This document shows positions 44,094 through 52,689 of a stretch of DNA of 64,000 nt, in pieces. Source of the DNA: DASQZT01 sp963728965 (GTDB lineage Bacteria > Acidobacteriota > Terriglobia > Bryobacterales > Bryobacteraceae); assembly GCA_963728965.1 (NCBI GenBank), contig CAVSMH010000013.1, positions 1 through 64,000 of the forward strand, read 5' to 3'. The notes beneath the pieces are model-generated. The model did not search any database. It was not told the DNA's origin and was given only the letters and a program-made list of their open reading frames with translations. Made by a program: the position numbers and the translations under genes. How positions within the stretch are numbered: position 1 is the stretch's first letter; each line of letters begins with the position of its first letter.

Positions 44094-44840
44094 ATGGACC
44101 AGGAGCAGCTACGGGCGCTATTCGAGCAGGTCCGGCGCGGCGAAGTCGACATCGATGCGGCGGTCGGCCGGATGCGCCATATGCCCTTCGAAGACCTGGG
44201 CTTCGCCAAGATCGACCACCACCGCGCTCTGCGTCACGGCATGCCGGAAGTCATTTTTGCCAAAGGCAAAACGCCCGAGCAGGTGGCGGCCATAGCCGAG
44301 CGGCTCCTGGAGCATGCCCCGAATGTGCTGGCTACCCGGGTGGACCGGGTCTGTGCGGAACTCCTCACCGGCCGCCTGCCCTGTGCTGAATATTTCCCCC
44401 TCTCCGGCGTGGTGCGATTCTGGCGCGACCGTACGAATCGTGGCAAGGGCAGGATCGCGGTCGTTTGCGCCGGTACCAGCGATATGCCGGTGGCCGAGGA
44501 AGCGGCGCTGACGGCGGAGGTGATGGGCAACGAAATCGATACCATCCACGATATCGGCGTGGCCGGCATCCATCGCCTCATGAGCAATCGGGAGCGCCTG
44601 ACCGAGGCCCGCGTGGTGGTGGTGTGCGCCGGCATGGAAGGGGCGCTGCCCAGCGCGGTGGGCGGGTTGGTGTCGTGCCCGGTTATCGCCGTGCCCACCA
44701 GCGTCGGCTATGGGGCCAGCTTCAACGGCCTGGCGGCGCTGCTCGGCATGCTGAACAGTTGCGCCAGCAATGTAACAGTTGTAAATATCGACAACGGCTT
44801 CGGTGCGGGGTACGTGGCCAGCCTGATCAACCGGCTATAG
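44094..44840 (+). CDS. larB: LarB, nickel-pincer cofactor biosynthesis carboxylase
   Basis: This 248-residue protein matches LarB along its length: a helical N-terminus, FAKIDHHRALRHGMPEVIFAKGKT, then an AIR-carboxylase-like domain with VVCAGTSDMPVAEEA, CAGMEGALPSAVGGL and PVIAVPTSVGYGASFNGL. LarB carboxylates and hydrolyses nicotinic acid adenine dinucleotide, the first step of the nickel pincer nucleotide made for lactate racemase and relatives. LarC and LarE are not present in the window, so they are elsewhere in the genome if the pathway is complete. Confidence 0.95.
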   Translation: MDQEQLRALFEQVRRGEVDIDAAVGRMRHMPFEDLGFAKIDHHRALRHGMPEVIFAKGKTPEQVAAIAERLLEHAPNVLATRVDRVCAELLTGRLPCAEYFPLSGVVRFWRDRTNRGKGRIAVVCAGTSDMPVAEEAALTAEVMGNEIDTIHDIGVAGIHRLMSNRERLTEARVVVVCAGMEGALPSAVGGLVSCPVIAVPTSVGYGASFNGLAALLGMLNSCASNVTVVNIDNGFGAGYVASLINRL

Positions 44841-44854
44841 GAGCTGGAAACTCC

Positions 44855-46012
44855 TCAGTGGCTCGAGCTCAGGTCTTCCACCGTCATCCAGGCGCGCTTT
44901 TGCCAGGACTCGATGCCGCGTTCGGCCAGTTGCACGCCTTTGGCGCCTTCGAGCAGGTTCCAGGGGAACGGTTCGTCTTTCACCACGTGACGCAGGAATA
45001 ATTCCCACTGGCGCTTGAAGGCGTTGTCGTAGCTGGTCTGCTCGGGCACCCTGGTCCAACCGTCGAAGTAGTTCAGCGGGCTTTCGATATCGGGGTTCCA
45101 GACGGGCCTCGGGGTGGCGCCGTAGGGCTGGATCCAGCAGTGGCGGAGGCCGGCCACGGCCGTCCCCCTGGTCCCATCCACCTGAATGGTCAGCAGGTCG
45201 TCGCGCCGCACCCGCACGCACCAGGAGGAGTTGAAATGGGCGATGATGCCGCCCTCGAGTTCGAAGGTGGCATAGGCGGAGTCGTCGGCGGTGCACTGGT
45301 AGGGCCGGCCCTGCTCGTCCCAGCGCTCGGGAATGTGGGTGGCGCCGGTGCACGACACCGCTTTCACCTTGCCGAACAGGTTGTCGATGACATAGCGCCA
45401 GTGGCACAGCATGTCGAGAATGATGCCGCCGCCATCCTCTTTGCGATAGTTCCAGGAAGGACGCTGGGCCGGAACGGGGTCACCTTCAAACACCCAGTAT
45501 CCAAATTCGCCGCGCACCGAGATGATCCGCCCGAAGAAGCCGAGCGACTGCAGGGTCTGCAGCTTGAGCAGCCCGGGGAGCCACAGCTTGTCCTGGACGA
45601 CGCCGTGTTTGACGCCCGCCTTCCGTGCGCGGTCGTAGAGATCGAGCGCGGTCGAAAGGCAGCCCGCCACGGGCTTCTCGCAATAGATGTGCTTGCCCGC
45701 GGAGATGGCCTGGCGGGCGGCTTCGGCGCGGCGGTCGGTAGTCTGGGCGTCGAAGTAGATGGAGTAGTCGGGATCGTCCAAGGCCTTGGCCAGATCGGTG
45801 GTCCAGGGGAGCCCGCCGAACTCCTGCGAGATGGCTTCCAGTTTCGACGGATTGCGGCCTACCAGCAGCGGCCGCGGCAGGATGGTTTCGCTGTCGCTCA
45901 GCCGCAGGCCGCCCTGCTGGAGGATGGCGTAAATCGACCGCCGGAGGTGCTGATTGAGGCCCATGCGGCCGGTGACGCCGTTCATGATGATGCCGACGGA
46001 GTGAGTGGTCAT
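44855..46012 (-). CDS. Gfo/Idh/MocA family oxidoreductase
   Basis: This 385-residue protein has an N-terminal Rossmann domain (VGIIMNGVTGRMGLNQHL) and the family's EKPVAG motif (AGKHIYCEKPVAG). A C-terminal substrate-binding domain includes GGGIILDMLCHWRYVIDNLF. Family members oxidise or reduce sugars, inositols or related alcohols with NAD(P). It lies one base downstream of the cupin gene in a permease-cupin-oxidoreductase operon, suggesting uptake and modification of one small substrate, unidentified. Confidence 0.92.
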   Translation of the reverse strand: MTTHSVGIIMNGVTGRMGLNQHLRRSIYAILQQGGLRLSDSETILPRPLLVGRNPSKLEAISQEFGGLPWTTDLAKALDDPDYSIYFDAQTTDRRAEAARQAISAGKHIYCEKPVAGCLSTALDLYDRARKAGVKHGVVQDKLWLPGLLKLQTLQSLGFFGRIISVRGEFGYWVFEGDPVPAQRPSWNYRKEDGGGIILDMLCHWRYVIDNLFGKVKAVSCTGATHIPERWDEQGRPYQCTADDSAYATFELEGGIIAHFNSSWCVRVRRDDLLTIQVDGTRGTAVAGLRHCWIQPYGATPRPVWNPDIESPLNYFDGWTRVPEQTSYDNAFKRQWELFLRHVVKDEPFPWNLLEGAKGVQLAERGIESWQKRAWMTVEDLSSSH

Positions 46013-46013
46013 A

Positions 46014-46463
46014 TTATTCCTTCGGCTTGATGGTGCATTGCGGGCGGGCGCCGGCGGGCAGCGGCGGCACTTCCACGCCGGCGCGGGGCAGGGTGCCGGT
46101 GAGTTCCTGGCGCCAATGGGCCACGTCGCCCGCAGGTCCGTAGCAGTAGATCATGCGCATGGGCGTGTCGCCGGTATTGGTCAACTGGTGGAACACCTGG
46201 TGCGGGATGTAGACGGCCTGGCCGGCGTGTACGTCCGTGCGTTCTTCGCCCAGGCACATTTCGCCCGAGCCTTCCACAATGAAGTAGATCTCTTCCTGCT
46301 CCTGGTTGTGCCACGGCACCTGGCCTCCGTTCGGCTCGAGCGTGACGTGGCCCATGGAAAAGGCCGTGGCCTGGATGGGGCTGAGGCCCCCCACCAGGTT
46401 TTGCGTTTTTCGGCGCGCCGGGTAGGTCCGTCCGGCAATTCGGGAAAGGTCAGCGATGATCAT
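46014..46463 (-). CDS. Cupin domain protein
   Basis: This 149-residue protein is a single-domain cupin. The metal-binding motif is seen as WHNQEQEEIYFIVEGSGEM (H, E and neighbouring residues) and the second motif as PHQVFHQLTNTGD. Single-domain cupins of this kind include sugar isomerases and small-molecule oxygenases. The start overlaps the end of the permease gene by 14 bp and the end abuts the oxidoreductase gene, so the three are probably one transcript. Reaction unknown. Confidence 0.88.
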   Translation of the reverse strand: MIIADLSRIAGRTYPARRKTQNLVGGLSPIQATAFSMGHVTLEPNGGQVPWHNQEQEEIYFIVEGSGEMCLGEERTDVHAGQAVYIPHQVFHQLTNTGDTPMRMIYCYGPAGDVAHWRQELTGTLPRAGVEVPPLPAGARPQCTIKPKE

Positions 46464-47832
46464 GTCGGCGAAATCGCTCCGCGAGAAAATAGGTCAAAAC
46501 ACCTGAAACAATTAATATCGCACCAAACTGCAGGGCGCTGATCGGGCCCACCCGTTCGGCATCGGTGCGCACCACGGTGAGCACCAGCAGGGCCGCCGGA
46601 AAAATGCCCAGCGCGATGGCGCCCGCGAGGCCGCCCGGCACGCGATAGGGGCGCGGCAGGCCGGGCTCGCGGATGCGCAACACCACCAGCGCCACGAACT
46701 CCAGCAGGATACTCAGGCCGGTGAGGAGCACGTCGAGCACGATCAGCTTGGTGAAGGAGAGCTCCAGCGCCAGCGCCCACGCCGCCGAGCAGACCAGGAT
46801 GGAGACCCACGGGGCGTTGCTTTTGGGATCGCGGCGGCCGATGATGCGGGGCAGGAAACCATCGGCAGCCATGGCGGCCGGCAGCTGGGAATACGCCATC
46901 ACCAGCGCGTTATGGGTGCCCAGCGCGGTGATCATCCCGGCCACCGAAACCGCCGCGGCCAGAATCGGTCCCGCGGCCCCAGGCACAATGGCCCTGGTGA
47001 CATCGGCCCAGCCGCCGGTGGACCACCGGTTGGGGTCGAGCCCGGTAACCGCCACGGCGGTGACGGGCACGAGGTAATTCAGCGCGACCAGGCTGACCGC
47101 GCCGGCCATGGCCAGCGGGTAGGTGCGCTGCGGGTGGTGCACTTCGCCGGCGATGGTGGAAGCGTTGTCCCAGCCCATGTAGTTCCACATGGCGATCAGG
47201 ATGCCGCCGAGGAAGTCCACGTTGCGCAGCGGAATCCCCGCCGCGGCGGGAGCGCCCGGATGAGCGAAGGCGTAGCCGCTCACCGCCAGAAACGGCAGCA
47301 GCAGAATCACCGCCATCCAGATGGAACTCTCCCCGATCGTCCTGGCGCCGGGCAGGTTCCACAGGGCCGACACCACCACCACCGCCACACCGATCCAGAA
47401 GCCCCGCTGGCCCGCCGTCACCGCCGGCGCCAGGTGTCCCAGGTAGGCCACGAACAGGGTGGGGTAGATGGCCATATCGAAAATGCTGCCGATGAGGGAG
47501 AGCCACGACTCCTGAAAGCCCCAGAAATCGCCCATGGCGCGACGGACCCACACGTAGAAGCCGCCATCGTCGGGAAGGGCGCTGGCGAGTTCGCTCACCA
47601 CCAGCGCGGTCGGCAGGCTCCAGATGACGGGCGTGATCACGAGGATGAGGATGCCGCCCGTGTAGCCGGCGCTGGCGATGATGTCTTCCAGGCCGAACGG
47701 GCCCCCCGACACGCAAAAATAGGTGGCGGCGATAAGGGGGAGCACCGTCAGTTTGCGGGTCAAGCCTATAGAGTAGCTGACCGGCCCCGGGGGCCGTTCG
47801 TCGCCACCCTCCCGAGCCGCGGGCGCCGGCAT
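46450..47832 (-). CDS. APC family amino acid/amine permease
   Basis: This 460-residue protein has about 12 transmembrane helices and the APC-superfamily N-terminal pattern (LPLIAATYFCVSGGPFGLED; ALPDDGGFYVWVRRAMG). It is likely a proton- or sodium-coupled importer of amino acids or amines. It is the first gene of the operon with the cupin and the Gfo/Idh/MocA enzyme, so it may import the substrate they process. Divergent from the DNA ligase gene, only 23 bp away, so the two promoters must overlap the gene starts. Confidence 0.9.
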   Translation of the reverse strand: MPAPAAREGGDERPPGPVSYSIGLTRKLTVLPLIAATYFCVSGGPFGLEDIIASAGYTGGILILVITPVIWSLPTALVVSELASALPDDGGFYVWVRRAMGDFWGFQESWLSLIGSIFDMAIYPTLFVAYLGHLAPAVTAGQRGFWIGVAVVVVSALWNLPGARTIGESSIWMAVILLLPFLAVSGYAFAHPGAPAAAGIPLRNVDFLGGILIAMWNYMGWDNASTIAGEVHHPQRTYPLAMAGAVSLVALNYLVPVTAVAVTGLDPNRWSTGGWADVTRAIVPGAAGPILAAAVSVAGMITALGTHNALVMAYSQLPAAMAADGFLPRIIGRRDPKSNAPWVSILVCSAAWALALELSFTKLIVLDVLLTGLSILLEFVALVVLRIREPGLPRPYRVPGGLAGAIALGIFPAALLVLTVVRTDAERVGPISALQFGAILIVSGVLTYFLAERFRRHDHR

Positions 47833-47855
47833 GCGCCTGCGGTATAACAGGAGGC

Positions 47856-48947
47856 GTGAACCTTCCCGTGAATCCGCCGGTGCTGCCCATGCTCGCCAAG
47901 CGGGTGGACCACCTGCCGGAGACCGGCGCCTGGATTTTCGAGCCGAAGTGGGACGGATTTCGCGCGCTGATCTTTCGGGACGGCGACGAAATTCTGATCC
48001 AGAGCCGCGACGAGAAGCCGCTGAACCGCTACTTTCCCGAACTGGTGGGGCCGCTGCGGGGGCAGTTGCCGGAGCGCTGCGTGCTCGATGGCGAAATCGT
48101 CATTGCCAGGGAGAGCGGGCTCGAGTTCGACGCGCTTCAGCTTCGCCTCCATCCGGCGGCGTCCCGGGTGAAGAAACTGTCGCAAGAGATCCCGGCCTCG
48201 GTGGTCTTCTTCGACCTGCTTGCGGCGGGCGACCGCGACCTGCGCGGCGAGCCCTTCGAGCGCCGGCGGCAGGAGCTCGAACGCCTGCTCGCCGCGGCCT
48301 CGCCGCCCATCCACCTCACGCCGGCGACTCGCGACGCGGCGCTCGCCGCGGACTGGTTTCGGCGCTTCGAAGGGGCCGGCCTCGACGGCGTGATGGCCAA
48401 GCCGGTGGCGGTCGCTTACGAGCCCGACAAGCGGGTGATGCTCAAGGTCAAACACGAGCGCGATTGCGACTGCGTGGTGGCCGGTTTCCGCTGGTACAAG
48501 CACGGCGAACGGACCGCCGTCGGCTCCCTGCTGCTGGGCCTGTTCGACGATGCCGGCGTGCTCCAGCACGTCGGGGTATGCGCGAGTTTCACGGCCGAAA
48601 AACGGCGCGAGCTGATTCCCTTCCTGGAGCCCTACCGGAACGACGCGCTGGCCCAGCACCCCTGGAAGAGCTGGGCGGCGCTGGCCGGGGGCGGGGAAGG
48701 CGGGCATCGCATGCCGGGCGGCCAGAGCCGCTGGAGCCAGGGCAAGGACCTGTCATGGGAACCGCTGCGCGCCGAGCTGGTGGTGGAAGTGACCTATGAG
48801 CACATGCAGGGCATGCGCTTCCGCCACATGGCGCATTTCCGGCGCTGGCGCCGGGACAAGAAACCGGCCGACTGTACTTATGCGCAGCTCGAAGTGGTGC
48901 CGCCGCACGAGCTGGCGGCCATTTTCAGCGCGCCCAGTAAATATTGA
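47856..48947 (+). CDS. ATP-dependent DNA ligase (LigC-like)
   Basis: This 363-residue protein has the nucleotidyltransferase motif with the AMP-attachment lysine K31 (FEPKWDGFRAL). Further motifs are LDGEIVI (motif III/IIIa region) and GVMAKPV with LKVKHERDCDC in the C-terminal OB part. Enzymes of this small bacterial group seal nicks using ATP and work in repair, sometimes with Ku. No Ku or primase gene is adjacent here. The 3' end overlaps the end of the convergent GH13 gene by 23 bp. Confidence 0.92.
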   Translation: MNLPVNPPVLPMLAKRVDHLPETGAWIFEPKWDGFRALIFRDGDEILIQSRDEKPLNRYFPELVGPLRGQLPERCVLDGEIVIARESGLEFDALQLRLHPAASRVKKLSQEIPASVVFFDLLAAGDRDLRGEPFERRRQELERLLAAASPPIHLTPATRDAALAADWFRRFEGAGLDGVMAKPVAVAYEPDKRVMLKVKHERDCDCVVAGFRWYKHGERTAVGSLLLGLFDDAGVLQHVGVCASFTAEKRRELIPFLEPYRNDALAQHPWKSWAALAGGGEGGHRMPGGQSRWSQGKDLSWEPLRAELVVEVTYEHMQGMRFRHMAHFRRWRRDKKPADCTYAQLEVVPPHELAAIFSAPSKY

Positions 48948-50796
48948 CGTCTCGCGGCTCGGGCAGGACGATTCGGCCGTGCGTCACGGCGATCTCCCCG
49001 CCGCCGGACATGGGACGGAACGTCAGTCCCTCGGCGAGAGGCAGGTCGTCTACTGCCAGCTCGATCGGCCTGGCGCTGCCGGCGCGGTTCAGCACGACCA
49101 GCACGCGCTCCCCGGGCGACGTGCGCAGATAGGCGTACTGATCCCGATTCACCAGAAGCTGCACCAGGCTGCCGCGGCGCAGGGCCGGGTGAGCCTGCCG
49201 AAAGTGCAGCAGCTCGCGCATCCGGTCGAAGGCGAGCGCGGCATCTCCGTGGCGTCCCTGGGGCTCGAAGGCATTGACGGGATCGCCCGGCCAGCCGCCG
49301 GGAAAATCGGCGCGCACGGTACGATCGCTGCGGTCGGTGCCGGCCCCCATGGCGATCTCGTCCCCGTAATAGAGGTGCGGCACGCGGCGCGTGGTCAACA
49401 GGAACGCCTGGGCCATCAGCAGCTTCCCTACGTCGCCCCCGGCCACGGTGAGGAAACGCGGCTGGTCGTGGTTGCCCACGAACGCCACGAGCTGCTCGGG
49501 GTGTTGATAGAGAAAATCCTCCGCCAGGATATCGGTGAGCCGGGTCATGGGCTGGCCGTCGGCAAAAACCGCGCGGATCGCGGATTCGAGAGGGAAATCG
49601 AGCATGCTCTTCAAGTGCGTATCGATGCCGTAGCGGCGCACGCCGCCATCGAAGAAAGAAAGCACGGCGGGGGTGCGCGCGGTGATCTCGCCCACCACCA
49701 CCAGGTCCGGATACTGGCGGTCGATGGCGACCTGCCACTGCTCCCAGAAGGGGCGGTCCACGTACGGATACGTGTCCTGGCGGATGGCGTCGAGGCCGGT
49801 CATCCCGATCCACCAGAGGGCGTTCTCGATCAGGTAGTCGGTGAGCAGCGGGTCGGTCTGGTCGAAATCCGGAAGCTGGCCCACGAACCAGCCGCGCAGC
49901 GGGAGGTCGCGGCGTTTGGGGCGTGCGTAAGGATCCGCCAGGGCGGCAATATCGTAGTTGTTCACCAGTTTCGGCGTACGGTCGAGATCGTGGAACCAGG
50001 TGGGCGTGGGCGGGTGTTCCAGCCATGGATGGCGCGGCCCGCTGTGGTTCGCAACCTGGTCCTGCACCACTTTGATGCCGAGCCGGTGCGCGGCGTCCAC
50101 CAGGTCGCGAAACTCCTGCATGGTGCCGAAGCGCGGCTCGACGGCGTAGAAATCGACCGTGTGATAGCCGTGATAAGGACTGGCGCCGGGCGTGGAGTTC
50201 TGGTAGACCGGATTGACCCAGATCCCGGTGACGCCGAGTTCCTTCAAATAGGAGAGGTGATCGCGAATGCCGCGCAGATCGCCGCCGTGGAAGGCGCCGG
50301 CGGCCTGGCGGTTGGCCGGCGACCGGAACTCGGGCGGGCTGTCGTTGGTGGGGTCTCCGTCGGCGAATCGATCCGGCATGAGCAGGTAGATCACATCGTC
50401 CGGAGTGAATCCCTGGAACCGGCCCGCGGGTGCGAGCGGAGCATTCAGCACGAAATCGAAATGCGCGGCTGAGGCGCCCTTGGTGACCTGAAAGGTGTAC
50501 GTGCCGGGCGGCACCGCGGGATCGATGGTGAGGTAGAAGAACAGGTACCGGCCGTCGGCGGACGTGCGGCGCGGTTCGATGCGGAAGCCCCGGGCGGAGG
50601 TCGCGACCGCGGCGCCATCGAGGTCGGCCCCGGTGACCAGCACCTGAATGGGATTGCGGCTGTGATGGACCCACCAGTTGGGCGGCTCGACCTTGGCGAC
50701 CGACGGCGCCGCAAAGCCGGCGGTGGCCAGCACCAGCCAGAGGAACGGAACGCGTCTGCTCACAAAGGCACTATAACAGGGGCCGGCGGCCATCAT
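48925..50796 (-). CDS. GH13 family alpha-glucan hydrolase, exported
   Basis: This 623-residue protein has a signal peptide within the first 35 residues (VPFLWLVLATAGFAAPSVA; a GTG at 50763 is an alternative start). An N-terminal early-set domain of about 110 residues precedes the GH13 barrel. Catalytic motifs are DAIRQDTYPYV (nucleophile Asp), VVVGEITA (acid/base Glu) and FVGNHDQPRF (third Asp), with YGDEIAMG near the end. The domain layout resembles cyclomaltodextrinase/neopullulanase-like enzymes that act on maltodextrins. It is periplasmic or secreted by inference from the signal peptide. Confidence 0.92.
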   Translation of the reverse strand: MMAAGPCYSAFVSRRVPFLWLVLATAGFAAPSVAKVEPPNWWVHHSRNPIQVLVTGADLDGAAVATSARGFRIEPRRTSADGRYLFFYLTIDPAVPPGTYTFQVTKGASAAHFDFVLNAPLAPAGRFQGFTPDDVIYLLMPDRFADGDPTNDSPPEFRSPANRQAAGAFHGGDLRGIRDHLSYLKELGVTGIWVNPVYQNSTPGASPYHGYHTVDFYAVEPRFGTMQEFRDLVDAAHRLGIKVVQDQVANHSGPRHPWLEHPPTPTWFHDLDRTPKLVNNYDIAALADPYARPKRRDLPLRGWFVGQLPDFDQTDPLLTDYLIENALWWIGMTGLDAIRQDTYPYVDRPFWEQWQVAIDRQYPDLVVVGEITARTPAVLSFFDGGVRRYGIDTHLKSMLDFPLESAIRAVFADGQPMTRLTDILAEDFLYQHPEQLVAFVGNHDQPRFLTVAGGDVGKLLMAQAFLLTTRRVPHLYYGDEIAMGAGTDRSDRTVRADFPGGWPGDPVNAFEPQGRHGDAALAFDRMRELLHFRQAHPALRRGSLVQLLVNRDQYAYLRTSPGERVLVVLNRAGSARPIELAVDDLPLAEGLTFRPMSGGGEIAVTHGRIVLPEPRDVNIYWAR

Positions 50797-51093
50797 GCGC
50801 CTTGTTCGAGCGGGCTGCTGGTCCTGGTCGCCGCGACTCTACCGGGCATCGGCGCCAATGATGCGCCGGCGCCGGCCGCGCCCGCCCGCAACGAGAAACC
50901 GCTCACCTTCGAGTACGAACTGGCCGGCGGCAAGCTGACCTTCTGGTTCGCCGCGACCAGCCGCTCCGGATCTTTCCGCCGAGGAGCTAGTCTGTCCGTC
51001 TTGCGGCGGAACCGGCATCTGCCCCACTTGCGAAGGTTCTGGAATCTTCCCGCCACCGGCGCGAGAAAAGAAGTCCATCGACCGTTGTTTTAG
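50794..51093 (+). pseudogene. Possible frameshifted remnant of an exported protein
   Basis: An ATG at 50794 opens MRLVRAG in one frame, and a signal-peptide-like run GLLVLVAATLPGIGA continues in the adjacent frame. It is followed by PLTFEYELAGGKLTFWFA and then by unrelated sequence up to 51093. This fits a short exported protein damaged by a frameshift and truncation. No family is recognised. The following stretch to 51267 shows nothing coding. Confidence 0.25.
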
Positions 51094-51267
51094 ATGGCGG
51101 CGACCAGCTTTCGCGCCGCGGCATCCAAGGGCGAATCCGCGGCACTGGTGAACACGATGTCCCAGCGAAGGAATGTCAGTGCAAGGTCACCGGCAAGTTC
51201 AACTCTAAAGACTCTGCAAGAACCGCCGATCTAGAGCGTGTAGGTAACGAAAACTCGAGGAACCTGA

Positions 51268-52368
51268 ATGAGACGGCACCTTTTGGCAGCAGTTCTGATC
51301 CCCGCTTCCGCGCTCGCGGCCCTGTGGATCGCTCCGGGTGGGCGATGGCTGCCGGCCGCGGCTCTGTTGGTCACCCTGGCGGTCGGCTGGAGGGCTCTGG
51401 GCCAGGCCCGCGGCCTCGACCGGAGAATCGTCTTCTTGGAGGGTACCCTCGACGCGGTACCGCAGCCTCTCACCGTGACGGACATGGACATGCGGTGGGT
51501 ATTCGTGAACAAGACAACGGAAAGCCTGCTGCGCAAGACGCGGCACCAGATTGCCGGACACCACTGCTCGGAATGGCAGGCGCACATCTGCGGGACCGAA
51601 AAGTGCGGAATCGCCAGTCTCCGAAGCGGGTGCCCCCGAACCCAGTACCAACAGGATATGGGCGATGGCACGCACCGGTCCATGCAGGTGGATACGTCGT
51701 ATATTTCGGACCACAAAGGAAGGCGGATCGGCCATATCGAGATCGTCACGGATGTGGAGGCGCAGGCGCAGCTTTCCGGTTTGCACTCGCGGTTGGCCTC
51801 CTCGCTCGAGGAGATGTCCGGGACGATTACCGAGATCGATTCACAGACTCGCGCTAACGCCGCCAATGCCGATGAGGCGCGGCGCCTGGCAGGCCAGAGC
51901 CGCCAACGGATCCATACCGGTGTGGAGGAAATCGGTCAGCTTAACCAGGCCATGAGCGCAATCACCGATACCAGCAAGGAGATTACGAAGATCAATAAGG
52001 CCATCGACGAGATTGCCTTTCAGACCAATATCCTGGCGCTCAATGCGGCGGTCGAAGCCGCCCGCGCAGGGGAATCGGGCCAAGGCTTCGCCGTGGTTGC
52101 CGATGAGGTGCGGAACCTCGCCTCCCGATCGGCCGAAGCCGCTAAGCGTGCATCGGAACTGATCGAACGGTCCGGCGAGGCGGTATCGCGGGGCAGCGAG
52201 CTCGCTGCCCGGGTCACCACCGCGCTGGCCGCCATGGATACCGAATCCTGTAAGGTGGACGAGGTAATCCAGCAGATCGCGAGTGCCTCTTCCCAGCAGG
52301 CACAGGGGATGTCCACTGTGGCGGAGGCCATCACGCAAGTCGGAAAGATGGCTTCCCAATCGGCGTAG
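51268..52368 (+). CDS. Methyl-accepting chemotaxis-type receptor with Cys-rich PAS domain
   Basis: This 366-residue protein has two N-terminal membrane helices with a very short loop between them, so it lacks a large periplasmic sensor. A PAS domain follows at about 55-170 with four cysteines, C100, C108, C113 and C122, in HHCSEWQAHICGTEKCG and SGCPR. This pattern occurs in deltaproteobacterial receptors and may bind a metal or sense redox state. The C-terminal signalling domain has the conserved hairpin tip IDEIAFQTNILALNAAVEAA. It is shorter than typical receptors and has no chemotaxis genes nearby. Confidence 0.88.
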   Translation: MRRHLLAAVLIPASALAALWIAPGGRWLPAAALLVTLAVGWRALGQARGLDRRIVFLEGTLDAVPQPLTVTDMDMRWVFVNKTTESLLRKTRHQIAGHHCSEWQAHICGTEKCGIASLRSGCPRTQYQQDMGDGTHRSMQVDTSYISDHKGRRIGHIEIVTDVEAQAQLSGLHSRLASSLEEMSGTITEIDSQTRANAANADEARRLAGQSRQRIHTGVEEIGQLNQAMSAITDTSKEITKINKAIDEIAFQTNILALNAAVEAARAGESGQGFAVVADEVRNLASRSAEAAKRASELIERSGEAVSRGSELAARVTTALAAMDTESCKVDEVIQQIASASSQQAQGMSTVAEAITQVGKMASQSA

Positions 52369-52453
52369 TGTGCTCCGGGGCGTGGTGCGTGGCGCCCGTG
52401 GCGCTAGGTAATTTAGGGGCCGATGAAAACCTACCGGCCCCCCGGGGCTGGCG

Positions 52454-52615
52454 TCAGATTGCGCGCCGGCCCACAACAAATGCGATCAGCCAGATCACCA
52501 GGAAGATAACGAACAGGATTTTCGCCAGGCCGGCAGCAGCTCCGGCGATGCCGCCAAACCCCAGAATCGCGGCGATGATCGCAATGACGAGAAAAATCAA
52601 CGACCAATGAAGCAT
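52454..52615 (-). CDS. DUF1328 (UPF0391) small membrane protein
   Basis: This 53-residue protein matches DUF1328 over its full length: MLHWSLIFLVIAIIAAILGF, then GIAGAAAGLAKILFVIFLV and a short C-terminal tail. AAGGAG lies upstream of the ATG. It has two membrane helices. Family function is unknown; it is widespread and sometimes stress-induced. It is divergent from the kinase gene start and convergent with the receptor. Confidence 0.9.
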   Translation of the reverse strand: MLHWSLIFLVIAIIAAILGFGGIAGAAAGLAKILFVIFLVIWLIAFVVGRRAI

Positions 52616-52689
52616 AAGCTTGCTTCTCCTTCCGCCGTGAGAGTGGCAGTTTCCGCGCCAGAGTGAAGGAACGCACGTGGCGGTACCCT

